Below, one piece after another: positions 51,973 to 61,300 of a stretch of 64,000 nucleotides of DNA (the stretch's first letter is position 1; each line of letters begins with the position of its first letter). The position numbers and the translations under genes were made by a program. The DNA comes from an uncultured Gammaproteobacteria bacterium (GTDB taxonomy: Bacteria > Pseudomonadota > Gammaproteobacteria > HK1): contig OY282378.1 in the NCBI GenBank assembly GCA_958295835.1, positions 4,799,694-4,863,693 of the forward strand, in the 5' to 3' direction. The notes under the pieces were generated by a model. That model did no database searches. It saw only the letters and a list, made by a program, of their open reading frames with translations, and was not told the DNA's origin.

Positions 51973-54882
51973 TCACCGGACAGGGAGCGCCCCACCATCC
52001 GAGGCGTCCCCGTCCGATACACTCCTGTCCGATGCGTCCCCGAGCGCCCCCGAAACCCAATCCAGGAGGCTTCCCACGGAGGTGGCCGTGTCTTCCTTCC
52101 CTCCGTCGCCGGACAGGACCCGCACCGCGCCGCGCGGCAGATCGCCGCGGCCCTCTTCGAGTCCCTCCCGCAGCAGGAACGCGGCGGCGGAATCCGCGTC
52201 GCCGGGCTCCGGCTCTCCACGCAGCGCCGCCATCGCTCCGGTGGCGAGGAGGGCCGCTTCCACCGCGGGCGCGCGGGCTTCCTCCGGGAAGCCGCCGCCT
52301 TCGAGCAGCGCCGCCGCCTTGAGCTTGTGCTTCGCCTGGTCCGCCAGCGCCCTCGCGCGCCGGACCCGGCCTTCGGACTCGGCCTCCCGCGCGTCCGGCC
52401 CGGGATAGACCTCGCGCATCTCTCCCGCCGAGCCGCCGGTCCCGCCGGCCGACAGGGAGATCAGCCCAACACTCGCGAGGCGGAGCATCGTCTCGTGCGT
52501 GGCCTGATCGATCACCGTCACTTTCAGGTCCGGCGTGTCGTCGAGGCGGCGTTGCGTCTCGGCGAGGCGGTCCGGGGGCAGGGAGACCACCACCAGCGCG
52601 GCGTCCCCGCCTTCGCCCTCGCGCACGAGGATCCGCTGCAACGCCGGGCCGTGCTCGGCGGTCAGGTCGTCGCGCAGCTTCTCGACGGGCGACGGCGCAG
52701 TCGTTGCTTCGCCCTCCGTCGCCTTCGGTTTGGCGTCGAGCACCTCGTTCAGCCGCTCCAGGAACGCGGCCCGGCCGCCGGGCATACGGATCCGCCCGAG
52801 GTCGCCGCGCCGGTCGAGGACGCCGTCCGCCAGCGCGCGTTTGGATTCCAGGAGGCCGAGCATGCGGTGCTCGATGGTGTCCTGGCTCACCAGGTTGATG
52901 ACGGTCACCGTACGGGTCTGGTGCTTGCGCCAGGCGCGGGCGATACGCTGCTCCAGACGCGCCGGATTCCAGGGCTGGTCCAGGTTGACGACGACGTTCG
53001 CCGCTTGCAGGTTGAGCCCCACGCCGCCGGATTCGGAGGAGAGGAACAGGCGGCAGTCCGGGTCTTCACGGAACCTGCGGATCTCCGCGCGGCGGCGCTG
53101 CTGCGGCACGCTGCCCGTATGCCAGGCGAATTCCAGACCGGCTCCGAGCGCGTAACCGCGCACCAGCGCGAGCATCCGCACCCATTCGGAGAAGACGATG
53201 ATCTTGCATCCGGGATCGTCCAGCAGGTCGGGCAGCAGGCGTTCGAGCTCGTCCATCTTGGGGCATTCGTAGGGCTTGTCGTCGAGAATGCAGGGGGTGT
53301 CGCATACCATCCTCATGCAGGCGAGGTAGCGCTGGAGCTGCTCGAATTCCTCCTTGCGCAACGGCCGCCGCCTGGCAATGGACGCCAAGCGCCCGACCAG
53401 GCGCTCGTAGTCGTCGTAGAAGCTCATCTGCGCGTCGGTCATGGGCACGAAGAAAGTCTTGTCCACCCGGCCCGGGAGCTGGCCCTCCACGTCTTCCTTG
53501 CGCCGCCGCAGCATGATCGAGGAGACGCGGTCCGCGAGTGTTTCCAGGTTCCGGTAACCGATGGGACGTCCCTTCTCGTCCAGGTGGTAGAACTCCCGGT
53601 TGAAGCGAAACAGGGGACCGAGGAGTTCCGGATCCAGGAACTGCACGATGGAGTAGATCTCGTCGATCCGGTTTTCGAGCGGCGTCCCGGTCAGGACGAA
53701 CGCGTACCGGCTGCGGAGCTTCTTGACCGCGTTCGCGGTCTTGGTCTGCCAGTTCTTGATGCGCTGGGCTTCGTCGAGAATGACCACGTCGGGCTGCAAC
53801 GTGGCGCTCAGGGCATCGCCGTCTCCCAGAATCTGCTCGTAGTTGCAGAGGGTGAAGAACGCCCGGCGCCCGTAGGCGGCGCGGCGCGCGGCAGGACCGC
53901 CGAACACCGCGGTGACGGGGTACTCGAAGCCCTCGGAAGTGGCGCTTTCGGAACCGGAGCCTTCGGAGCCCGAGCCTTCCGAGGACACGCCCGGGGGACG
54001 CCCTCGCGCATGGAGGAACTTCGCGATCTGCTCCTCCCATTCCGCCTTCAGCGACGCCGGCGACACCACCAGCACCCGCTCGATGCCGTGCAGCTCGCGC
54101 AGCAGGGCGCAGGCGGCGATGGCCTGCGCGGTCTTGCCGAGCCCCATGTCGTCGGCAAGCAGCACCCGCTCACCGAACGCGAGGTGCAACACCCCTTCGG
54201 TCTGGTAAGGCAGGAGCGGGCACTTGAGCAGGCCGTCCAGCGACCGGCGGCCGGACTTCAGATCCGCCTCGAAACGGGCGCGGGCGCGCTCCCTTCGCAC
54301 CGCCGTCTTCCGGGTTTCCAGCCAGTGTTCCAGGCGGCGGGAAACGCGGAGGCGATCCTCGCTGGAACGCGCCGTGTCCCGCAGCGCCCGAAGCGCTCTG
54401 GACGAGCCGCGGCGCAGGTTTCCGTACAGCCGCCCGACCTCGGCGGCGAGCGCGGGGTGTTCGCGCACCGTCCCGGCCGGGACCACCATGCGCGGCTCCC
54501 GTGCGCACTCGTCGAGAAAGACCTCGATGCGATCGTTCGACCCGCGCTGCCCGCGGGCGCCGATGCGCCGCACCGCGCCCTCGACGTGCTTGCAGGTGCC
54601 GAGGCGGTTGGTGGCGAAGTCACGGCACCCGCAGGAGTTGATCCGCTCCTCGAGGGATCGGACCTCCACCACGTAGCCGCTGCCGCTCGATGACGTCACC
54701 CGGTAGTCGCAGAACGGGCCGCGCCGCCCATCGATGGGTTGCACCTCGCCGATCTCGGTGCGCCCGCGCCATTCCCGCCGCCTGATCTCGTCCTCGTCCG
54801 TCGATATCCATCCCCGGAACACGGGGCCGCGTTCGGACGGGCGTTTGCGCCCGCCGGCAGGTTCCTGTCGCGCCTTGCTCAC
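51973..54882 (-). CDS. SNF2-family helicase with SWIM zinc finger
   Basis: A 969-residue DEAD/H ATPase of the RapA/SNF2 group. The SWIM motif CGCRDFATNRLGTCKHVEGA is at about 84-103. Helicase motifs are DDMGLGKTAQAIAA (about 242-255), LDEAQRIKNW (DEAQ), LTGTPLENR, then QRRRAEIRRF, GGVGLNLQAANVVV and RIARAWRKHQTRTV. A Gly/Ser/Glu insert (EGSGSEGSGSESATSEG) follows the second motif. The C-terminal 250 residues are acidic and unrecognised. It likely remodels protein-DNA or RNA polymerase complexes; its exact target is unknown. It stands alone. Confidence 0.92.
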   Translation of the reverse strand: MSKARQEPAGGRKRPSERGPVFRGWISTDEDEIRRREWRGRTEIGEVQPIDGRRGPFCDYRVTSSSGSGYVVEVRSLEERINSCGCRDFATNRLGTCKHVEGAVRRIGARGQRGSNDRIEVFLDECAREPRMVVPAGTVREHPALAAEVGRLYGNLRRGSSRALRALRDTARSSEDRLRVSRRLEHWLETRKTAVRRERARARFEADLKSGRRSLDGLLKCPLLPYQTEGVLHLAFGERVLLADDMGLGKTAQAIAACALLRELHGIERVLVVSPASLKAEWEEQIAKFLHARGRPPGVSSEGSGSEGSGSESATSEGFEYPVTAVFGGPAARRAAYGRRAFFTLCNYEQILGDGDALSATLQPDVVILDEAQRIKNWQTKTANAVKKLRSRYAFVLTGTPLENRIDEIYSIVQFLDPELLGPLFRFNREFYHLDEKGRPIGYRNLETLADRVSSIMLRRRKEDVEGQLPGRVDKTFFVPMTDAQMSFYDDYERLVGRLASIARRRPLRKEEFEQLQRYLACMRMVCDTPCILDDKPYECPKMDELERLLPDLLDDPGCKIIVFSEWVRMLALVRGYALGAGLEFAWHTGSVPQQRRRAEIRRFREDPDCRLFLSSESGGVGLNLQAANVVVNLDQPWNPARLEQRIARAWRKHQTRTVTVINLVSQDTIEHRMLGLLESKRALADGVLDRRGDLGRIRMPGGRAAFLERLNEVLDAKPKATEGEATTAPSPVEKLRDDLTAEHGPALQRILVREGEGGDAALVVVSLPPDRLAETQRRLDDTPDLKVTVIDQATHETMLRLASVGLISLSAGGTGGSAGEMREVYPGPDAREAESEGRVRRARALADQAKHKLKAAALLEGGGFPEEARAPAVEAALLATGAMAALRGEPEPGDADSAAAFLLREGLEEGRGDLPRGAVRVLSGDGGKEDTATSVGSLLDWVSGALGDASDRSVSDGDASDGGALPVR

Positions 54883-54966
54883 GTCGAATCGTCCTCTGTC
54901 CGTGGAGGCGGCGTTCGCCTCGCCGGCGAATGTCTCACAAAACCCTCGAACCGCGTCGCCGGGCGC

Positions 54967-55530
54967 TCACGCCCGTCGTGCCGTACGCTTCACGGGCGGA
55001 AGAAACGCGGCGACCGCATCGAACCACTGCACGAGCGCCGGCAACCCATAGGAGGCGTTGGCGGGGCTCGGATTGGGGGTGACGAACACGCGGGCGCGGC
55101 CGATGGCCTCGCGCCGTGGCCCCCATTGCACCCTTCCGGCCACGTCCCATCCTGCATGGCGGGCGAACGCGCGCCACGCCTGCGCGCCCTGGAACCATAC
55201 GACGGCCGGCTCGTGGCGGAGGACCAGTGCTTCCAGACGCACCGCCCCTTCCCGGTACTCGCGGGCGCGAAGCTCCGCGCTGCCGGCGGTGGGGCGCTTC
55301 ACGACGTCGGTGAAGCCGATCCCGTAGCGCTCGACGAGCACTTCGACGGCCTGGGGTCCGGGCGGGAGCGGCGCATCGACGAGTCGCGACGCATTGAGGG
55401 CGGGCCAGAACCGATTGCGCGGATTCGCGAAATAGAACCCTGCCCGCACCGAGGGCAGGGATGGGTTGATGCCGACCGCGAGCGCGCGGAGCCCCCCGCG
55501 GACCGCATCCGGAAGCGTCTTCATGGCCAT
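54967..55530 (-). CDS. mug: Mug-type G:T/U mismatch-specific DNA glycosylase
   Basis: A 187-residue uracil-DNA glycosylase superfamily protein: ALAVGINPSLPSVRAGFYFA with the GINPS catalytic motif (about 19-23), NRFWPALNAS, GIGFTDVVKRPTAGSAEL and VFVTPNPSPANASY with the NPSPAN loop. It removes uracil or ethenocytosine from mismatches. Start at 55530 or 55524. Confidence 0.9.
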   Translation of the reverse strand: MAMKTLPDAVRGGLRALAVGINPSLPSVRAGFYFANPRNRFWPALNASRLVDAPLPPGPQAVEVLVERYGIGFTDVVKRPTAGSAELRAREYREGAVRLEALVLRHEPAVVWFQGAQAWRAFARHAGWDVAGRVQWGPRREAIGRARVFVTPNPSPANASYGLPALVQWFDAVAAFLPPVKRTARRA

Positions 55531-55685
55531 GTGCGATCAGTGCCGGTACATCGGGGCATGGGGCCGCTCCGTATACGTGCCGCGTTGTTGGAGATCGACA
55601 TTCATCGGTACGGCATATTGCCCATCTCGCCGTACTTTGAGCCCGGATCGAGAGTAATCTGTTGACGTTCCGTTCCCGGCGACCA

Positions 55686-55700
55686 TGGCACGACACGTGC
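55686..55700 (+). promoter_or_regulatory. Sigma-54-like promoter of glnK
   Basis: TGGCACGACACGTGC has the invariant GG (55687-55688) and GC (55699-55700) with ten bases between, as required for RpoN promoters (consensus TGGCAC-N5-TTGC). The predicted transcript would start about 30 bases before the glnK ATG. glnK genes are commonly NtrC/sigma-54 controlled. Confidence 0.6.
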
Positions 55701-55743
55701 GCGGAAGACCGCCGTCCAATCGGCCATCCAGGGAGAAGCATCC

Positions 55744-56082
55744 ATGCATCTCGTCACCGCGATCATCAAACCGTTCAAGCTCGACGACGTGCGGGCGGCG
55801 TTGTCGGAGATCGGCATTCAGGGCATGACCGTCACCGAGGTCAAGGGGTTCGGCCGGCAGAAGGGGCATACCGAACTCTACCGGGGCGCCGAGTACGTGG
55901 TGGACTTCCTGCCCAAGATCAAGCTCGAAGTGGCTGTGGACGAGACGCGGCTCGACGAGGTGATCGAGACCATCACCACCGCCGCCCGAACCGGCAAGAT
56001 CGGCGACGGCAAGATCTTCGTCGCCTCGCTCGACAACGTGGTCCGCATCCGCACCGGAGAGATGGCCGCCGAGGCGCTCTGA
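55744..56082 (+). CDS. glnK: Nitrogen regulatory PII protein (GlnK/GlnB)
   Basis: A 112-residue PII signal protein, essentially canonical. KPFKLDDVR is followed by the T-loop GFGRQKGHTELYRGAEYVVD with Tyr51 available for uridylylation, then TGKIGDGKIFVASLDNVVRI and RTGE. It reports 2-oxoglutarate and ATP/ADP to AmtB, NtrB or GlnE. No amtB follows (next gene is Uma2-like). GlnK rather than GlnB is preferred because of the RpoN-like promoter; this is an inference. GGGAG lies 8 bases before the ATG. Confidence 0.94.
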   Translation: MHLVTAIIKPFKLDDVRAALSEIGIQGMTVTEVKGFGRQKGHTELYRGAEYVVDFLPKIKLEVAVDETRLDEVIETITTAARTGKIGDGKIFVASLDNVVRIRTGEMAAEAL

Positions 56083-56308
56083 GGAGCACCCGGCCCGGCG
56101 CGCGTCCCCCCTCTCCCGCTTGAGCGGCTGCCCATGCCGTCTCCGATTCTGCCGCAACTTGCGCGGCCCGACCCGGTACGGGGAGTCATGGAACGAAGCG
56201 TTGCCGTCGGCGGACTCCTTCAAACGGGAGGTTCCGTGGCGCTTTCACGCCGCCGGCAGCGTCCCCCCGCGGTGGCGTTGCCATTCCGCCGCGGCCTACA
56301 ATGCCGGC

Positions 56309-57511
56309 ATGGACGACGCGCAAACACTGACCGCCATCCCCTTCGGGCCGGGGCGTTCACCGGGGGGTGAGCCTCCGGCAGCGTCGTTGCGGCGCTCGGA
56401 GGAGGACGAGCCCCTCGCGGCGCCGGCCGCATTGCCGCCGGAGCCTCCGGCATCCCCGTTGCCGTCGGCGACAGAGTCCCCGGCATCCTTGCCGCCGGCG
56501 GAGCTACCGCTGTCCGTGCTGGAGTTCACCGGCTGCACGGCCGTGCCCATGACCTATGCGCAGCTCCGCCGCTTCGACGGACGGCTCGAAGTCTGGGACG
56601 CCGAGTCCGAAACCGCCTGGATGGTCCGCGAGCCCACCAGCCCCACCCACGAGAGCCCCTCCCACGGCCTCGCCGGACTGGTCGAGCGCATCGCCGCGGT
56701 GCGTGGCTCGTCCATCAAGTGCTACGGCTCGATGGACCTGCTGAGGCGCGACGCGCAGGGTGAGCCGAGGCGCATCATGCAGGCGGACCAGACGGTGTAC
56801 CTGTATCCGCGGCGGGCGGAGTTGCTGGGCGCGAGTGCGATGGTGGTGGGGAGGCACAACTACCCGGACGTGGTGCTGGAGGTGGACCACACGACGGACG
56901 TTCGGCGGGGGAAGCTGAAGCTGTACGAGTCGTGGGGGTTCCCGGAGGTGTGGGTGGAGGTGCCGGAGCAGTGGGTGGCGAGCCGACCGCGGGGCTTGGG
57001 ACCGGGGCTGACGATTCATTTGCTGGAGGATGGTGTCTACCGGGAGTCGCCGGAGAGTGTGGCGTTTCCGGGTTGGCGCGCGGAGGCCATCCACGAGGCG
57101 ATGAACGAGGCGGAGCGTTCGGTGCGGACGAACGAGAGACTGGAGCGCTTGGGCCGGGGGTTGGGGACACGGGACGGCACGGGGCCGGACGACGATGCGC
57201 TGCTGCGTTCCCTGCGTGGTCAGAGCCGGGCGGAAGGCGAGCACAAGGGCCGTGCGGAAGGCGAGAAGAAGGGCCGGACGAAGGGGTTGGCAGAGGGCCG
57301 GCGGAAAGGCCAGGCGGAGGGCCGGGCCGGGATGGTGCGCCAGATGCTGTTGTCGCGGGACATCGAGGTGTCGGAAGGATTCCCGTCCAACGTCCCCGGA
57401 TTCGGCGAATCGCCGGAGGCCGTGCTCGTGGACGCGGCATTGGCCTGCGACAGCGAACGCGACTTCCACGCCCGCATCCGTGACCGCATCATTCGCACCC
57501 GCGGTCGCTGA
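56309..57511 (+). CDS. Uma2-family (DUF820) putative restriction endonuclease, copy 2
   Basis: A 400-residue paralogue of the protein at 28023. Residues 30-80 are a Pro/Ala/Ser-rich insertion absent from copy 1. The nuclease core DVVLEVDHTTDVRRGKLKLY (about 191-210) is nearly identical. The charged linker is longer and more repetitive (AEGEHKGRAEGEKKGRTKGL, AEGRRKGQAEGRAG) before the shared tail QMLLSRDIEVSEGFPSNVPG. The central thirds of the two genes are also close in DNA. The ATG at 56309 has no strong ribosome site. Confidence 0.85.
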   Translation: MDDAQTLTAIPFGPGRSPGGEPPAASLRRSEEDEPLAAPAALPPEPPASPLPSATESPASLPPAELPLSVLEFTGCTAVPMTYAQLRRFDGRLEVWDAESETAWMVREPTSPTHESPSHGLAGLVERIAAVRGSSIKCYGSMDLLRRDAQGEPRRIMQADQTVYLYPRRAELLGASAMVVGRHNYPDVVLEVDHTTDVRRGKLKLYESWGFPEVWVEVPEQWVASRPRGLGPGLTIHLLEDGVYRESPESVAFPGWRAEAIHEAMNEAERSVRTNERLERLGRGLGTRDGTGPDDDALLRSLRGQSRAEGEHKGRAEGEKKGRTKGLAEGRRKGQAEGRAGMVRQMLLSRDIEVSEGFPSNVPGFGESPEAVLVDAALACDSERDFHARIRDRIIRTRGR

Positions 57512-57543
57512 TACTGCAAGAACGACACTCCGGCGCACTCGTC

Positions 57544-57690
57544 TGGAGTTGCCCCGTTTCGTGGACACCCGACCCTTTGGGGAGGAGGGTTCCACCATGC
57601 CGAAGTCGAGACCGCCTCCCCGTTGGCACGGAGCCTGCCCCGGCAGGCAGTAAGCCGGAGGGCAGGCTCCGCCGGCCCTCCGGCGCCAGA
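57544..57690 (+). mobile_element. IS3-family left-end relic, second copy
   Basis: It starts TGGAGTTGCCCCGTTTCG, runs through CCCTTTGGGGAGGAGG to ATG 57598 (MPKSRPP), then loses similarity to a transposase. It continues with GGCAGGCTCCGCCGGCC, just as at 12953-13058. The rest of the gap to 58008 holds no supported gene. Confidence 0.7.
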
Positions 57691-58008
57691 TGGTCGAGCT
57701 GGATCACACCGGACGGACTCCGGAAGAGCTGGCTCGTGAATAGCGGTTTTTCGGCTTCACGGTCGCCTCCGGCAGGTGTAGCGCACGCCATGCGTGGACT
57801 GTGCGCCTCATGCACGGATTGTGCACGCTCGCTCGCCGTCAGGATACGCACGGCCGCCGGCGGCGACCGGAGAGCCCACCTCCGCCCGCTCGCGGAGCAG
57901 GCGGCGGCACGCGGCCCGGTGCGGATCCGGCGTGCGTGCAGGCATGCAGCGGTTCGTTCTGTGCGAAAATTCGCATCCTCCCACGATCCACGCACGCCGG
58001 TGACGGAC

Positions 58009-59688
58009 ATGACGCAAGGCAATCGGCGCACCGGCGGCCGGGTCCTGGTCGATGCCCTCCGGATCCACGGCGTCGACACCGTCTTCTGCGTGCCGGGCGA
58101 GAGCTATCTCGCGGCCCTCGACGCCCTCTACGACGCGCGCGATGCGATCGCGACCATCACCTGCCGGCACGAGGGTGGCGCCGCGAACATGGCGGAAGCC
58201 TGCGGCAAGCTCACCGGGCGGCCCGGGGTGGTCATGGTCACGCGGGGTCCGGGCGCCTGCCACGCCGCGGTGGGGCTGCATACCGCGGCCCAGGACTCGA
58301 CGCCCATGGTGATGTTCATCGGCCAGGTCGAGCGCGGGCACTCCGATCGCGAGGCGTTCCAGGAGATCGAATACCGGCGATTCCTCGCGCCGCTGTGCAA
58401 ATGGGTGGTGCAGATCGACGATCCGGCGCGGATCCCCGAGCTCGTGAGCCAGGCGTTTCACCGGGCGTGCTCCGGGCGGCCGGGACCCGTGGCGGTCGCG
58501 CTGCCGGAAGACGTGCTGGTCGAGGAGACCACCGTCGCGGATGTGGGCCGGTACATGGCGGTCACGCCGGGGGTGGCGAACGATGCGATCCCGGCCCTGC
58601 GGACGTTGCTCGCCGGCGCGCGCCGCCCGCTGGTGATCGCCGGCGGCGGGGGTTGGTCCGCGCGGGCGAGCGAGGATCTCGCCCGCTTCGTGGAGGCGAA
58701 CGCGCTCGCCACCGCGGCGTCGTTCCGCTGCCAGGACCGCCTCGACAACACCCATCCCTGCTACGCGGGCGATCTCGGACTCGGGATCGATCCGAAGCTC
58801 GCCGAGCGGGTCCGCGATGCCGATCTCCTGCTGGTGATCGGGGCGCGGCTGGGCGAGATGACCACGCGCGGCTACGCCCTCGTCGCGCCGCCGATCCCGC
58901 GGCAGACGCTCGTGCACGTCCATCCCGACCCCGGCGAGCTCGGCCGGGTGTACCGGCCGGCCCTCGCGATCTGCGCGGGATCGGCCGAGTTCCTGCGGGC
59001 CGCCGCCGCGATGCCCCCGGTGGATTCGGGCGCGTGGCGCGAATCCACCGCCGTCGCCCATGCCGAATACCTCGCATCCGTCGAGCCGACCGCCGGCCTG
59101 CCGGGACCGGTGGAGATGGGGAAGGTGATGGCCTGCCTGCGCGAGCGGCTTCCCCCGGAGGCGATCCTCACCACCGACGCCGGCAACTTCTCCGCGTGGA
59201 TGCACCGCCACTACGTCTACCGCCGGTTCCCGACCCAGATCGGCCCGACCAGCGGGGCGATGGGCTATGGGATTCCGGCCGCGATCGCGGCCCGCCACGT
59301 CTACCCCGACCGCCCGGTGGTGGCGTTCTGCGGCGACGGTGGCGCACTGATGACCGGGCAGGAGATCGCGACCGCGGTGCACTACGGGATCGACCCCGTC
59401 ATCCTCGTGGTGAACAACTCGATGTACGGGACGATCCGCATGCACCAGGAGCGGGAGTATCCCGATCGCGCGATTGCCACCGGCCTCACCAACCCGGACT
59501 TCGTAGCCTGGGCGGAGAGCTTCGGCGCCTTCGCCACGAGGGTGGAGCGCACCGGCGAGTTCCCCGCCGCGTTCGAGGCCGCGGCGTCCGCCGGGCGCGT
59601 GGCCCTCGTCGAGCTGCGGATCGACCCGGAGCTGATCACCACCCGCGCAACCCTCGCGCAGATCCGCGGCGCCGGCGTGCGCGCCTGA
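58009..59688 (+). CDS. Thiamine-diphosphate-dependent enzyme, acetolactate synthase-like
   Basis: A 559-residue protein with the three-domain pyruvate-oxidase layout. The PYR domain reads VDTVFCVPGESYLAALDALY with catalytic Glu in CRHEGGAANMAEA (about 53-65); a central domain and a PP domain (CGDGGALMTGQEIATAVHYG, VNNSMYGTIRMHQ with the GDG...NN motif) follow. It lacks a small regulatory subunit gene nearby, so it is more likely a catabolic 2-keto acid or sulfoacetaldehyde/oxalyl-type enzyme than biosynthetic AHAS. Substrate undetermined. The start is at ATG 58009. Confidence 0.88.
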   Translation: MTQGNRRTGGRVLVDALRIHGVDTVFCVPGESYLAALDALYDARDAIATITCRHEGGAANMAEACGKLTGRPGVVMVTRGPGACHAAVGLHTAAQDSTPMVMFIGQVERGHSDREAFQEIEYRRFLAPLCKWVVQIDDPARIPELVSQAFHRACSGRPGPVAVALPEDVLVEETTVADVGRYMAVTPGVANDAIPALRTLLAGARRPLVIAGGGGWSARASEDLARFVEANALATAASFRCQDRLDNTHPCYAGDLGLGIDPKLAERVRDADLLLVIGARLGEMTTRGYALVAPPIPRQTLVHVHPDPGELGRVYRPALAICAGSAEFLRAAAAMPPVDSGAWRESTAVAHAEYLASVEPTAGLPGPVEMGKVMACLRERLPPEAILTTDAGNFSAWMHRHYVYRRFPTQIGPTSGAMGYGIPAAIAARHVYPDRPVVAFCGDGGALMTGQEIATAVHYGIDPVILVVNNSMYGTIRMHQEREYPDRAIATGLTNPDFVAWAESFGAFATRVERTGEFPAAFEAAASAGRVALVELRIDPELITTRATLAQIRGAGVRA

Positions 59689-59783
59689 AGCCGGTCGCGT
59701 TCCGCTCCCTCCGCGTCCGCATCCCGGTCCTTCCGCGTCCGCGTTCCGCTCCTCCGCCTCTCCGTTCACCTCCACGCCCCGCC

Positions 59784-61052
59784 ATGCTCGCCGCGATCGC
59801 CAGCGCCTGGGCCCTGCTCCTGGGCATCGCCCTCATCATGCTCGGGAACGGCCTCCAGGGCACGCTGCTCGGGGTGCGGGCCACCCTGGAAGGATTCGGC
59901 ACCGGCACCACCGGGTTGGTGCTGACCGGCTACTTCGCCGGGTTCATGGCCGGCTCCTGGATCGTGCCGCGCCTGCTCGCCAAGGTGGGCCACGTGCGGG
60001 TCTTCGCCGCGCTGGCCTCGTCCGCGTCGGGGGCCGCCCTGTTGCATACGCTCTTCATCTCGCCGCTGTCCTGGGGCCTGATCCGGCTGGTGACCGGGTT
60101 CAGCATCGCCGGGCTCTACGTCGTGGCGGAGAGCTGGCTCAACGACGCGGCGACGAACAAGACCCGGGGTCAGTTGCTGTCGGTGTACATGATCATCATG
60201 ATGGGCGGCCTGGGCGGCGGCCAGCTCCTCCTGAACCTCTACGATCCGCGCGGCTTCGAGCTGTTCGTGCTGGTCTCGGTCCTGATCTCCTTCGCACTGA
60301 TCCCGATCACGCTGAGCGCCGGGCGCGCGCCCGCGTTCGATGCGCCGGAATCCATCGGCGTCCGCGCCCTGTTCCGGGCGTCTCCGCTCGGCGTGGGCGG
60401 CGCCTTCCTGATCGGCATCGCGCACAGCGCCCTGTTCGCGATGGGTCCGGTGTACGCCACCCGGATCGGACTGGCGGTGGACCGACTCTCCTTCTTCATC
60501 GCGGCGGCGCTGCTCGGGGGGCTGGTCCTGCAATGGCCGATCGGCTGGCTGTCCGACCGTTTCGACCGGCGCAAGGTGATCGTGGCGATCGCCTGGGTCG
60601 CGGCCGGCGCCGCGTTCGGCGCGGGTGTGGGCGGCGCGGATTCGTACGCGGTGCTCATCGGCCTGACCGCCCTGCTCGGCGGCACGTCGCTGCCGCTCTA
60701 CTCGCTGTGCGGCGCACATACCAACGATCACCTCACGCCGCGGCAGATGGTCGCCGCGAGCGCCACCCTGGTCCTGGTCAGCGGCGCGGGGCTCACCCTG
60801 GGACCCTCGATCGCCGCCCTGGCGATGGGCCTCACCGGGCCACCGGGGATGTTCTGGTCGCTGGTCGCCGCTCACGGCTGCGTCGGCGTGTACGGCCTGT
60901 ACCGGATGGTGCGCCGCGACCCGGTACCGCTCGAGAAGCAGCGCCGCTACTGGCCGGTGAGCCTGCGCACCTCGCCGATCGTGCAGGCGCTGGCGCTCCG
61001 GGAGGTGCGCGATTCCCGGGACCGCGACCTCGCGCGGTGGAGCGGCTGGTGA
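59784..61052 (+). CDS. MFS transporter (YcaD-like)
   Basis: A 422-residue membrane protein with about 12 hydrophobic segments. It has the MFS-type SWIVPRLLAKVGHVRVFAAL and ESWLNDAATNKTRGQLLSVY of the YcaD/putative drug or sugar efflux branch, and WLSDRFDRRKVIVAI between helices 8 and 9. It starts 95 bases after the ThDP enzyme in the same direction, so the two may be co-transcribed. Confidence 0.9.
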   Translation: MLAAIASAWALLLGIALIMLGNGLQGTLLGVRATLEGFGTGTTGLVLTGYFAGFMAGSWIVPRLLAKVGHVRVFAALASSASGAALLHTLFISPLSWGLIRLVTGFSIAGLYVVAESWLNDAATNKTRGQLLSVYMIIMMGGLGGGQLLLNLYDPRGFELFVLVSVLISFALIPITLSAGRAPAFDAPESIGVRALFRASPLGVGGAFLIGIAHSALFAMGPVYATRIGLAVDRLSFFIAAALLGGLVLQWPIGWLSDRFDRRKVIVAIAWVAAGAAFGAGVGGADSYAVLIGLTALLGGTSLPLYSLCGAHTNDHLTPRQMVAASATLVLVSGAGLTLGPSIAALAMGLTGPPGMFWSLVAAHGCVGVYGLYRMVRRDPVPLEKQRRYWPVSLRTSPIVQALALREVRDSRDRDLARWSGW

Positions 61053-61191
61053 AGCGTGCGCCGGCCCGCGCCCGTTGATTGACGCATCGGCGGCAGGCCC
61101 CTCCGGCCCATGCCGCCCGTTGCCATCGTTCCGTGCAGGTCCGGTGCAATCCCCTCTGCCGACGATGCCGTCCGCGCTGCCTCGAATTGCT

Positions 61192-61300
61192 CCGTGCGTA
61201 TCCGGTGGAGCCGATCACCCTCGGCCTCGGCGCCGAAGCGGTCCCCACCTCCGGCGTCCGTGCGTATCCGGTGGAACCGGTCACCCCCGGCCGAGCCGGC
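61192..61300 (-). repeat. Duplicated stop region of the Rieske gene
   Basis: CGTGCGTATCCGGTGGAACC and GGTCACCC at 61258-61285 (covering the stop) recur at 61194-61221 as CGTGCGTATCCGGTGGAGCC and GATCACCC, offset 64. A more diverged third copy (CCGTGCAGGTCCGGTG) starts near 61134. Confidence 0.75.

Noticed and set aside
51136..54693. 1185-codon plus-strand frame
   Set aside because: Starts out of frame in the DUF3299 gene and runs antisense to the SNF2 helicase; no motifs.
57801..61052. 1083-codon plus-strand frame suggesting a giant fusion
   Set aside because: The first 660 codons are an out-of-frame reading of the ThDP enzyme; only the MFS part from 59784 is real.
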